From an uncultured Planctomycetota bacterium (lineage in GTDB: Bacteria; Planctomycetota; Phycisphaerae; SM23-33), in NCBI GenBank assembly GCA_903892515.1, contig CAITIS010000121.1:1-45356 (forward strand): a stretch of DNA of 45,356 nt. Direction: 5' to 3'. Shown piece after piece: positions 15,249-23,716 of the stretch; the first letter of the stretch is position 1; each line of letters opens with the position of its first letter. A model generated the notes under the pieces. It did not search any database. It was not told where the DNA came from and saw only the letters and a list, made by a program, of their open reading frames with translations. The position numbers were made by a program, and so were the translations under genes.

Positions 15249-16637
15249 CTAGGTCGTCTCGGCCTGCTGGGCGGCCTGTTCCGCCTGCATCTGCTCGGGC
15301 GTCACGTCGACGATCTTGGCCTCGGCCAGGATCTTCTCGACCACCTTGTCGTCGCGAATCGCGATGTACAGATCTTCCAGCCGGCCTTCGTTGTGCAGTT
15401 CCTGACGAACGCGCTCGGGCCGGCGATTGTTCTTGGCTGCGATCTGGGCGATGCGGGCATTGGCCTCGGCCTCGTCCACGTCGATGTTCTCCTGGTTGGC
15501 GATCTTGCCCAGGATGAACGACAGCTTGCTCTCGTCCAGGGCCTGCTTGGTGGCGCCTTCGGAGAGCACTTCGAGATTCTGCTCGATCTGCTCGCGCGGC
15601 ACGCCGCGGTACAGCAGGTCCACGTATCGCCGGGCCAGCAGCGTGCGGGCATGACGCTTGGACACGCCCTCGGGCACGTCCAGCGTGGTGTTGGCCAGCA
15701 GGTACCGCAGCACTTGGGCATGCATGGCCTCGTGCTGCTGGGTTACGGCTTCGGACTCCATCCGCTGGCGGACGGCCGCTCGCAGCTCTTCGACGTTCGC
15801 ATAGCCGGCCTGGGTGGCCACGGCCTCAAACTCGGGCAGTTCGGGACGCTTGACTTCCTTGACGGTGACCGTGACGGTCACTTCCTTGCCGCGCCACGCC
15901 TCGTTGGGGTGCGGCTGGGGCACGGTAGTCTTGAGCGACTTGGTGTCGCCGGCCTTGGCGCCGGTGAGCTTCTTGCCCAGATTCTCCAGCAGGATGCCTT
16001 CGATCTGGAAGGGGCCGACGCGCATCGGCACGTCCTGGCGGTCCAGTTCGATGCCGTCGCCGGCCACCTTCACGTCGGCCACGACCACGTCGTTTTCCGC
16101 CGCCGGCTCATGGGTCACCTTGACCGGGGCATAGGCGCGGCGATAGTTCTCCAGCGTCTGCGTTACGCGCGCGTCATCGACCTCAAGCGTGGGCTTCTTG
16201 ATCTCCAAGCCCTTCCACTGCGGCAATTCAAATTCGGGAGCGACCTCGACCTCGAAGGAGAAGCTCAACGGGCCCTCGTCGGGAATCTTTATTTCTTCGA
16301 TCTTGAGTTCGGGCTCGCCAACCATCTGGAGTTTTTCCTGCTCCAGGCCGGCGCCCAGGGCCTCGCTGACGATGGAATTACGGACGTCCTCGCCGACTTC
16401 CTTGCCGAATCGCTTCTCAATCAGCCGCTTGGGGGCGTGGCCAATGCGGAAGCCAGGGACCATAGCGCTCTTGGAGAGTTCGCCGAACATCTCGTTGTAC
16501 TTGGCGTCGATCTTCTCGCGCTCGACCTCAATGGTGACCTTCTTGCGCAGGGTGCCGGCGTCTTCCACCTTGACGTTCACCTTGGGCTTTTCTGCGTTCG
16601 TGTCCTGGGCCGCGTCGTTCTTCTGCTCGTCGCTCAT
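15249..16637 (-). CDS. tig: Trigger factor, ribosome-associated chaperone
   Basis: 462 residues, close to E. coli Tig (432) with a slightly longer N-terminus and a Gln/Ala-rich end. Trigger factor binds near the ribosome exit tunnel and shields nascent chains. The ribosome-docking signature is at residues ~60-78: VPGFRIGHAPKRLIEKRFG (family GFRxGxxP). A PPIase/FKBP-like middle domain follows, though the region around residues 165-245 is divergent, so proline isomerase activity cannot be assumed. A long helical C-terminus comes last. First gene of tig-clpP2-clpP1, a gene order (tig-clpP-clpX) common in bacteria; here clpX has moved away. Confidence 0.95.
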   Translation of the reverse strand: MSDEQKNDAAQDTNAEKPKVNVKVEDAGTLRKKVTIEVEREKIDAKYNEMFGELSKSAMVPGFRIGHAPKRLIEKRFGKEVGEDVRNSIVSEALGAGLEQEKLQMVGEPELKIEEIKIPDEGPLSFSFEVEVAPEFELPQWKGLEIKKPTLEVDDARVTQTLENYRRAYAPVKVTHEPAAENDVVVADVKVAGDGIELDRQDVPMRVGPFQIEGILLENLGKKLTGAKAGDTKSLKTTVPQPHPNEAWRGKEVTVTVTVKEVKRPELPEFEAVATQAGYANVEELRAAVRQRMESEAVTQQHEAMHAQVLRYLLANTTLDVPEGVSKRHARTLLARRYVDLLYRGVPREQIEQNLEVLSEGATKQALDESKLSFILGKIANQENIDVDEAEANARIAQIAAKNNRRPERVRQELHNEGRLEDLYIAIRDDKVVEKILAEAKIVDVTPEQMQAEQAAQQAETT

Positions 16638-16923
16638 GTAGATCTACATTCCATTTCAGTTCCAACCGCGACCAACCCGCCCACAAGGCGGATCCCGGCG
16701 GCCGGAGAACCACGTAACTCTTTTGGCAAGCCCCGGTACGCAACAGCCAATCATAGACGCCATCCCATGGCGGTTTCGACTATCGGCTGCAAGCTACCGG
16801 CCAACCTGCAAGAGGGGCACTGTACGCGATGGCTGGAGCGGAGTCAATTCCACAAACAGCAGGGATTAGGCCCCAAGTCCGGGATCGAGCTTGCCGCATT
16901 TTGCCCGGGGACAGAAAGCCCGG
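16638..16923. other. Gap between yhbY and tig
   Basis: 286 bp with no gene or clear promoter that I can support. It presumably contains the tig promoter on the minus strand. Confidence 0.4.
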
Positions 16924-17238
16924 TTACTTCTGGGGCAGCGGCAGCCGCTGATCCTCAGCCAGTTCCGTGTTGGGCCGGTACAAGACGACCGACCGGCCGA
17001 CGACATCGACCAGCACGGCATCCAGGGCGGTTGCCAGGTCCTGGGCGGCCTGCTTGCGGTCCTTGGCGGCCGACTCTAAGAGTTGCAGCTTCACCAGCTC
17101 GCGCCGGCTGAGAATGCTCTTGATGTGCGCCAAGGCCGAGTCGGTCATGCCGGCCTTGCCGATGTTGGCGTCGGGCTTGCAGTTTCGGCCTACGGAACGC
17201 AAGAAAGCCCGCTGACTGGTCGTAATCTGGGTGCTCAT
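16924..17238 (-). CDS. yhbY: YhbY-type (CRM domain) RNA-binding protein
   Basis: 104 residues from the ATG at 17238; an upstream in-frame ATG at 17253 would add five. CRM-domain proteins of this type bind pre-50S ribosomal particles. Family features are RAFLRSVGRNCKPDANIGKAG in the first third (the GxxG-like RNA-binding loop is KAGMT), SRRELVKLQLL in the middle and the conserved end GRSVVLYRP. Neither start has a strong ribosome binding site. The nearest same-strand neighbour, tig, is also a ribosome-associated protein but lies 286 bp away, so an operon is uncertain. Confidence 0.9.
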   Translation of the reverse strand: MSTQITTSQRAFLRSVGRNCKPDANIGKAGMTDSALAHIKSILSRRELVKLQLLESAAKDRKQAAQDLATALDAVLVDVVGRSVVLYRPNTELAEDQRLPLPQK

Positions 17239-17299
17239 GGCGTCTATGAACATCGGCGCAAGGCCCGTGTCAATGGATTTTGCCGCTGGGGTCGGCCCA

Positions 17300-17327
17300 G
17301 GCCGGCAGGAACGCTGGCCGATTTTTT
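17300..17327 (+). terminator. Terminator-like hairpin upstream of the STAS gene
   Basis: GGCCGGC (17300-17306) pairs with GCTGGCC (17313-17319), one mismatch, followed by GATTTTTT. It lies 74 bp before the STAS start and on its strand, so it could be an attenuator; no rightward gene precedes it. Confidence 0.4.
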
Positions 17328-17400
17328 GCTACTTTCGCCGCCAGCTTGATTTGCCGATATACCCGGCTAGAGTTTGATAGGCTCTTATTCGAGGTTGGCA

Positions 17401-17766
17401 ATGGTCGAGCAGCAGATGTTTTCGTTGCAGCGTCAAGGTGACACCTTCGTTGTCGTGGTGAACATTTCCGACTACAGCTCCACCGTCACCGACGCGATCC
17501 TGGCGGACCTCCGCGAGGCCCTCGATGCCGGGATGGTCGTCAAGCTGGCCATCGACATGGCCGGCGTGAAGTTCATGGACAGCGTCGCCCTGGGCTCGCT
17601 GGTCGTGCTGCTGCGGCGGATCAAGCAGGTCGGCGGGAGACTGGCACTGGTCGGAGTCTCGGGCCATTGCCTCAAGGTCATGCAGGTCACCGGACTGGGC
17701 AAGGTCTTTGAACTTTACCCCGACCTGCCAGCTGCCAACACCGGCTTTGCCAACACGTCCAGTTGA
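17401..17766 (+). CDS. STAS-domain anti-sigma factor antagonist
   Basis: 121 residues from the ATG at 17401 (GAGG six bases before); nine further codons upstream are discounted. STAS-only proteins of the SpoIIAA/RsbV type bind anti-sigma factor kinases and are switched off by Ser/Thr phosphorylation. The phospho-site region reads KFMDSVALGSL (residues ~56-66), a variant of the usual DSSGLG with Ser kept at the first position. The rest fits the domain: VVVNISD at the start, RIKQVGGRLALVGVSG, and LGKVFELYPD at the end. No anti-sigma kinase or phosphatase gene is nearby, so the partner is elsewhere. Confidence 0.88.
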   Translation: MVEQQMFSLQRQGDTFVVVVNISDYSSTVTDAILADLREALDAGMVVKLAIDMAGVKFMDSVALGSLVVLLRRIKQVGGRLALVGVSGHCLKVMQVTGLGKVFELYPDLPAANTGFANTSS

Positions 17767-17791
17767 GCCTCACCCCGCGCCGGGGCATCCA

Positions 17792-17851
17792 CATGCCTTT
17801 CCGCCAGACGGCGCGTAAAGGCATGGCACCTGGCGAGACGGCGCATAAAGG
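17792..17851. repeat. Hairpin and 15-bp direct repeat before the ABC gene
   Basis: CATGCCTTT (17792-17800) pairs perfectly with AAAGGCATG (17817-17825). The segment GACGGCGCGTAAAGG (17807-17821) recurs with one change at 17837-17851. All lies in the 197-bp gap between the STAS and ABC genes. Confidence 0.55.
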
Positions 17852-17963
17852 TCCGGCACGATACACCTGGCACCTTGGCCGGCATGGCATCTCGTCCGGC
17901 ATAGCGCCAGCATTTCGCCTCTAACGGTGCAAATCTCACTTCGGGGATGGTAACATTCTGGGC

Positions 17964-20231
17964 ATGGACTCCCACGAACCCAAGGTGGATCGTTTTGCAC
18001 GCGTCCCGGACGCCCTTCGGCAGCGACTCATCGGCGACGTGCCCCTGGAGCAAGTCATCGCGGTGGCGCCCTTTGACCTCAGCGAAGAAGGCCACTACAT
18101 CAGCGGCTACTTGGCGCTGCGTGAGGGGCAGCTTGGCAGCTTCCTCAAGAGCGACGGCCACTGGGAAGGCCACTGGATTCCCATCCCGGAAAAGTCCGAA
18201 GCCATCATGTTCGAAGGCCTGGGCATGGGCACGCTTCGGCTGATCGATGAGACGTCGATGCTCGGCGAGTGGCGTTTCACGCGGCGGCACGAGAAAGAAG
18301 TGGCCGAACTGCACCGCCAGTTGGAGAAGCAGCTCAAGGTCGCCGAGGCCGAGGCGTTCGACCGGAAGGGCCCCAAGCCCGACGAGAAGAAGACCAAGTG
18401 CGATAAGTGCGGCAAGGCTATTCCCGACTGGTCGGAGGTCTGCCCCTCCTGCCTGAGCCGGCGCAAGGTGCTCTCGCGGCTGATGGACTTCGTCAAGCCG
18501 TACAAGTACCGGGCCATGGTCGGCTTCGGCCTGTCGATCTTCCTGACGCTGCTGGGCTTGCTGCCGCCGTTCCTGACGAAGTTCATGGTTAATGACGGGC
18601 TGGGGGCCGCTCGCGGCGGCCATGGCGACTACCGGCTGCTGCTGAAGCTCGTGGGGCTGTGGGCCGGAGTGATGGTGCTCAGCGCCGTGCTGGGCGGAGT
18701 CCGGCAGCGGCTGATGGCGGCGCTGGGTTCACGCATGGCTCGCGATATCCGCGACACGACCTACACCCACCTGCACAAGCTCTCGCTGAGCTTCTATGCC
18801 AAGAAGCCCACCGGCTCGCTGATTACGCGCATCACCAGCGATTCCGACCGAATCTGGGACTTCATCGCCTGGACGCTGCTGGAGGCGGTGAATTCGTTCG
18901 TGCTGATCGGTGGCGTGGCCGGTTTTCTGTTCCTGCTGAACTGGCGGCTGGCGCTGATCGTGCTGATTCCGGTGCCGCTCATGCTGGCGGTGACCATCTT
19001 CTTCCACAACCGGATGCACTTCTATTTCCACCGCATTTTCCATCGCTGGAGCCAGATGACCAGCGTCGTCTCTGACGCCATTCCCGGCGTGCGCGTGATC
19101 AAGGCCTTCGCCCAGGAGCGGCGCGAGGTGGACCGCTTCAGCAGCAAGAACGACCACGTGTACCGCGGCGAGATGGACATGATCACGCTTTGGACGCTGT
19201 TTGGGCCCGTGCTGGACCTGTCCACGCAGGTCGGCGCGATCGTCGTCTGGATACTGGGCGGCTACTGGGTCATCGATGGCCGATATGCCATGGACGTCGG
19301 CACGTTGATCGCCTTCACGGGGCTGATGTGGCGCTTCTACGACCCCATCCACAACATCGCCCACATGGACCGGCAATTCAACCGCGCCGCCACGTCGGTG
19401 CAGCGGATCTTCGACGTGCTGGACACGCCGCCGGCCGTATTCTCCAAGGCCGGCGCCGTCAAGACCGATGGCTTCCGCGGCGACATCGAGCTGCGGAACG
19501 CCACATTCAGCTACGACGGCGTGCGGCGCGTGCTGCGCAACGTCAGCGTGAAGATCAACGCCGGCGAGATGATCGGTCTGGCCGGTCCTTCGGGTGGCGG
19601 CAAGACCACGCTGATTAACCTGATCTGCCGCTTCTACGACGTGCTGGAAGGGCAGATTCTGATCGACGGCATCGACGTCCGCGATTACGACATGCACGAC
19701 TTGCGCCGGCAGATCGGCGTGGTGTTGCAGGAGCCGTTCCTGTTTTACGGCACGGTGGCCGACAACATCGCCTACGGCAACCCCGACGCCACGCGTGAGG
19801 ACGTGATCCGCGCCGCCCGGGCCGCCAATGCCCATGATTTCGTCGTCGGTTTTCCTGACGGGTACGATTCCATGGTCGGCGAACGTGGCCAGACGCTTTC
19901 GGGCGGCGAACGCCAGCGGATCAGCATCGCCCGGGCCATCCTGCACAATCCCAAGATCCTGGTGCTCGACGAAGCCACCAGCAGCGTGGACACCGAATCG
20001 GAAAAACTGATCCAGGACGCCATCATGCGGCTGGTGAACAACCGCACGACCATCGCCATCGCGCATCGGCTCTCGACGCTGCAACGGGCCGACCGGCTGA
20101 TCGTGCTGGACAAGGGCGAGATGGTCGAGCAGGGCAGCCACGCCGAACTGGCCAAGAAGGAAGGCGGCATCTACGCCAAGCTGCTGGGCATGCAGATGGA
20201 GATGCAGAGCTTCATCGCTGTCGGCGGGTAA
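17964..20231 (+). CDS. ABC exporter with zinc-ribbon N-terminal extension
   Basis: 755 residues, about 170 longer than a usual half-size ABC exporter. Residues 1-165 are an extra cytoplasmic part: a domain of ~110 residues (LSEEGHYISGYLALREGQLG), a charged helix and a zinc ribbon with C146/C149 and C160/C163 (CDKCG...CPSC). The transmembrane domain (about 180-460) has six segments. The ATPase domain has the Walker A GPSGGGKTT (~541), the signature LSGGERQRISIARA (~646), Walker B ILVLDEATSS (~665) and the H-loop IAHRLS. The family (MsbA-like, lipid or multidrug export) acts as a dimer; the substrate cannot be told. The N-terminal extension may be regulatory. No clear ribosome binding site precedes the ATG. 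Confidence 0.92.
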   Translation: MDSHEPKVDRFARVPDALRQRLIGDVPLEQVIAVAPFDLSEEGHYISGYLALREGQLGSFLKSDGHWEGHWIPIPEKSEAIMFEGLGMGTLRLIDETSMLGEWRFTRRHEKEVAELHRQLEKQLKVAEAEAFDRKGPKPDEKKTKCDKCGKAIPDWSEVCPSCLSRRKVLSRLMDFVKPYKYRAMVGFGLSIFLTLLGLLPPFLTKFMVNDGLGAARGGHGDYRLLLKLVGLWAGVMVLSAVLGGVRQRLMAALGSRMARDIRDTTYTHLHKLSLSFYAKKPTGSLITRITSDSDRIWDFIAWTLLEAVNSFVLIGGVAGFLFLLNWRLALIVLIPVPLMLAVTIFFHNRMHFYFHRIFHRWSQMTSVVSDAIPGVRVIKAFAQERREVDRFSSKNDHVYRGEMDMITLWTLFGPVLDLSTQVGAIVVWILGGYWVIDGRYAMDVGTLIAFTGLMWRFYDPIHNIAHMDRQFNRAATSVQRIFDVLDTPPAVFSKAGAVKTDGFRGDIELRNATFSYDGVRRVLRNVSVKINAGEMIGLAGPSGGGKTTLINLICRFYDVLEGQILIDGIDVRDYDMHDLRRQIGVVLQEPFLFYGTVADNIAYGNPDATREDVIRAARAANAHDFVVGFPDGYDSMVGERGQTLSGGERQRISIARAILHNPKILVLDEATSSVDTESEKLIQDAIMRLVNNRTTIAIAHRLSTLQRADRLIVLDKGEMVEQGSHAELAKKEGGIYAKLLGMQMEMQSFIAVGG

Positions 20232-20269
20232 ACAACGGCCTTAACCGCGGAGGCCGCAGAGCAATTCAG

Positions 20270-20321
20270 GTAGGGTCCGCAGGTTCGTTCGCGTCGTCTG
20301 CGAGAGGTTCTGCGGACGGGA
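20270..20321. repeat. 52-bp dispersed palindromic repeat, copy 2
   Basis: Begins GTAGGGTCCGCAGGTTC and ends GGTTCTGCGGACGGGA, the reverse orientation of copy 1. With copy 3 it forms inverted ends around about 350 bp. Confidence 0.75.
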
Positions 20322-20369
20322 CATGGCCCAAACCCAGCCGGGTGCCGATGGTAATGCTTCTGCGTTGTC

Positions 20370-20420
20370 TTGCGGAAGCATGTGAAGTTCGGCGGCGCGT
20401 GGCGAGGCATGCTTCCGCAA
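20370..20420. repeat. GGAAGCATG inverted repeat
   Basis: TTGCGGAAGCATG (20370-20382) and CATGCTTCCGCAA (20408-20420) are perfect 13-bp arms; a further partial copy CGCGGAAGCATGG follows at about 20424-20436. Confidence 0.7.
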
Positions 20421-20450
20421 CAACGCGGAAGCATGGCCCCCACGGCGTTT

Positions 20451-20490
20451 TGGTGGGGCTCGCGATTACGCTCGACCCACCCTACATTGG
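20451..20490. repeat. CCCACCCTACATTGG element, copy 1
   Basis: Runs from TGGTGGGGCTCGC to CTCGACCCACCCTACATTGG. A second copy is at 38837-38880. The GGTGGG/CCCACC ends can pair. Confidence 0.65.
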
Positions 20491-20517
20491 CTTTCCTCTG
20501 CGCTTTCGCCGGGTGCC

Positions 20518-20541
20518 GTGGCCGCGGGGTCCAGCGGCCAC
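20518..20541. repeat. GTGGCCGC 24-bp hairpin, copy 1
   Basis: GTGGCCGC, loop GGGGTCCA, GCGGCCAC. The copy at 45215-45238 has identical arms and the reverse-complement loop with one change, so the same element lies there in the other orientation. Confidence 0.7.
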
Positions 20542-20567
20542 GTGGACGCCGTCCATCGCGACGAATG

Positions 20568-20619
20568 CCCCGTCCGCAGAACCTTTCGCAGACGACGCGA
20601 AAGAACCTGCGGACCCTAC
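20568..20619. repeat. 52-bp dispersed palindromic repeat, copy 3
   Basis: Same orientation as copy 1: CCCCGTCCGCAGAACC to GAACCTGCGGACCCTAC. Confidence 0.75.
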
Positions 20620-20639
20620 CAGCCCGTTGAAAAACGTAG

Positions 20640-20707
20640 CACGGGCGTCTCGCCCGTGGTTCAACGACGCGAAACTAGCCAAAACACTCACGGGCGAGAC
20701 GCCCATG
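20640..20707. repeat. Paired CACGGGCG palindromes within a larger inverted repeat
   Basis: CACGGGCG-TCT-CGCCCGTG (20640-20658) and CACGGGCG-AGA-CGCCCATG (20689-20707) face each other. They are framed by AGCCCGTTGAA (from ~20621) and TTCAACGGGC (to ~20742), giving nested cruciform potential. Confidence 0.7.
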
Positions 20708-20779
20708 CTACAAAGGCAAGCACTTCTTCAACGGGCAGCTACGTTCCTCTGCGTGCTCTGTGGCGATCAGTTCAAGAGA

Positions 20780-20812
20780 AGAGGCCGCAACTCTTGCTGA
20801 GTCGCGGCCTCT
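20780..20812 (-). terminator. Hairpin after clpX
   Basis: AGAGGCCGC (20780-20788) pairs with GCGGCCTCT (20804-20812) around a 15-nt loop, 44 bp past the clpX stop. On the minus strand it is followed by TTCTCTTG, a weak T tract. Confidence 0.5.
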
Positions 20813-20855
20813 GTGTGTTCGTGTCAGTTAGCGGGTCAATAAACCGCCAAATCGC

Positions 20856-22169
<1,314 letters not shown>

Positions 22170-22255
22170 CTCAATTCCTGATATAATTTTGCGTGCGCGA
22201 CGACCTCATGTAACTTCGGCCGGGCGGCGTAAGAACGTTAATAGACTCCATCTGC

Positions 22256-22540
22256 TCATCTTCTGGCCGCTTGGCCTGTCGGGCTCTCCGGGCGCTCCGG
22301 GAGGTTCAACATCTTCCGCCTCCCGCGGTCGTACTCCTCTTGAGAAATCTTGCCCTGGCGAAGCAACCGGGTGAACTCTTCCATCGGGTTTACGCGACTG
22401 GACTTATTGAGTCCCAGTGCCATCCGCCGGATGGCCATCACACCCAGGAACACAACAAACATCGCACCGGCCAAGACCACCACCCACAAGGCGATGTCCT
22501 TGATCTTCTCGATGTCCGCCAAGAGCAACCCGTGTGCCAT
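22256..22540 (-). CDS. Small membrane protein with SHOCT-like C-terminus
   Basis: 94 residues from the ATG at 22540 (a GTG one codon upstream is possible). One hydrophobic segment (about residues 17-40, ALWVVVLAGAMFVVFLGVMAI) is followed by a cytoplasmic end reading EEFTRLLRQGKISQEEYDRGRRKML. That resembles the short oligomerisation motif (SHOCT) found at the end of many small membrane proteins, in which a Gly-x-Ile-T/S-x-x-E-Y/F pattern recurs. No function can be assigned. It starts about 34 bp after the tilS stop and precedes clpX, so the three are probably co-transcribed. Confidence 0.75.
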   Translation of the reverse strand: MAHGLLLADIEKIKDIALWVVVLAGAMFVVFLGVMAIRRMALGLNKSSRVNPMEEFTRLLRQGKISQEEYDRGRRKMLNLPERPESPTGQAARR

Positions 22541-22574
22541 CACTATTTAAGTGTACGGACGGATGGGGCGTGAA

Positions 22575-23651
22575 TCAATCCTCGCCTGCGCCGTCGGTAC
22601 CTGATTCCATACGCCGCTGGGACTCATATGGGCCATTTGCCTGCCCCTGGATCGGTGCGAACACTAGGGTCAGGTTCTTCCCGTCGGAACTGGCCCGCAG
22701 CCCGCCAGGTAAGTCGGCGGCGGACATCTCCCCACTAATCACGGCCAGCAAGTCGCCGAATCGCTCCTGGGAAAACTCCTTCTGCGGCACCCCCAGCCGC
22801 TCGACCGCCAGCCGCAGGGCCAGACTTGCCAGGAACGGCTCGGCCTTGCGCAGCGGGGCAAGCCGCAAAACCATCTGGCCGGGCATGCTCTTTCGAATCG
22901 ATCGTTCCAGCACCTCGGCCGCTAGCGTCTCCAGCGTGCTTTTGGCCTGGACACAGGCCGCCGACAGCCGCCACACGGCCTCATCCACTTTCGGGTTGAT
23001 TCGCTCGCGCAGCAGCGGCAGCAAGGTCAGCCGGATGAAATTCCGCGTGTAGTCAACTTCCTGGTTGGTCGAGTCTGTCCGCCAAGCCAGTTTCCGCTGG
23101 CGGCAGAATTCTTCGATTTGGCTTCGGCTCGCCCACAGCAGCGGCCGGATGAGCCACAGCCCCTCAGCCAGTCGCCGCCGCTCCTGCATGCCCGTCAGGC
23201 CGCGGAGGTGCGTGCCGCGGAAGAGCCGGTGAAGGACGGTCTCGACCTGGTCGTCGCGATGATGCGCCACCGCCACAGCCGAAATTCTCAACCGCCGCGC
23301 CATCGAAATAAGCGCGTCATACCGCCCGACGCGGCAGGCCTCCTCAATGCCCAGCCCGGTCCGCCGGGCCAGGGCCGGCACGTCAACCGTCTCGACGTGA
23401 CAATCGACGCCCCACGCCTGGGCCGATTCGCGAACGAACTGGGCATCGGCTTCGGCGTCGGGTCGGATGCAGTGATTCACGTGCGCCAGGTGCACGTCAT
23501 AGCCGCCCAGTTCCAGCAGCGCCGCTGCCAGGGCCATGCTGTCGGGGCCGCCCGAAACTGCCACCAGCACGCTCTGCCCGCTTTGCAGCAGCCGCCGTTG
23601 CCGGATGAACGCCGCCAGATCGGCCAGGAATGTATTGTGCGCTTCGAACAT
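22575..23651 (-). CDS. tilS: tRNA(Ile)-lysidine synthase
   Basis: 358 residues from the ATG at 23651 (AAAGG before it); the longer open frame extends back into the divergent gene and is discounted. TilS uses ATP and lysine to modify C34 of the AUA-reading tRNA(Ile), changing its codon and amino-acid identity. The PP-loop SGGPDSMA lies at residues 33-40, with the family motifs AHVNHCIRPDAEADA, GIEEACRVGRYDAL, AVAHHRDDQVET and RTDSTNQEVDYTRNFIR. It is shorter than E. coli TilS (432), but the C-terminal domain varies in length in this family. Divergent from the membrane protein gene at 23717. Confidence 0.95.
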   Translation of the reverse strand: MFEAHNTFLADLAAFIRQRRLLQSGQSVLVAVSGGPDSMALAAALLELGGYDVHLAHVNHCIRPDAEADAQFVRESAQAWGVDCHVETVDVPALARRTGLGIEEACRVGRYDALISMARRLRISAVAVAHHRDDQVETVLHRLFRGTHLRGLTGMQERRRLAEGLWLIRPLLWASRSQIEEFCRQRKLAWRTDSTNQEVDYTRNFIRLTLLPLLRERINPKVDEAVWRLSAACVQAKSTLETLAAEVLERSIRKSMPGQMVLRLAPLRKAEPFLASLALRLAVERLGVPQKEFSQERFGDLLAVISGEMSAADLPGGLRASSDGKNLTLVFAPIQGQANGPYESQRRMESGTDGAGED

Positions 23652-23716
23652 GGGGCCTTTCGTCTCAGGATCAATGGCCTTATAGTATGCCCCATGCAGC
23701 CGGAAGGAAAGCTGGC

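Larger units (their letters stand above)
20232..20855. other. Repeat-dense intergenic region
   Basis: 624 bp between the converging ABC and clpX genes with no gene. Nearly all of it consists of repeats: two inverted copies of the 52-bp element (20270-20321 and 20568-20619), a 13-bp-arm hairpin (20370-20382/20408-20420), a GTGGGG...CCCACCC element (20451-20490), a GTGGCCGC hairpin (20518-20541), two CACGGGCG palindromes inside a longer CCCGTTGAA/TTCAACGGG inverted repeat (about 20623-20742), and the clpX terminator hairpin. Confidence 0.75.

Noticed and set aside
15039..17111. 690-residue open frame on the plus strand
   Set aside because: It lies antisense to tig and yhbY, is made of His/Asp/Gln/Leu-rich mirror sequence and has no recognisable domain; a GC-driven shadow.
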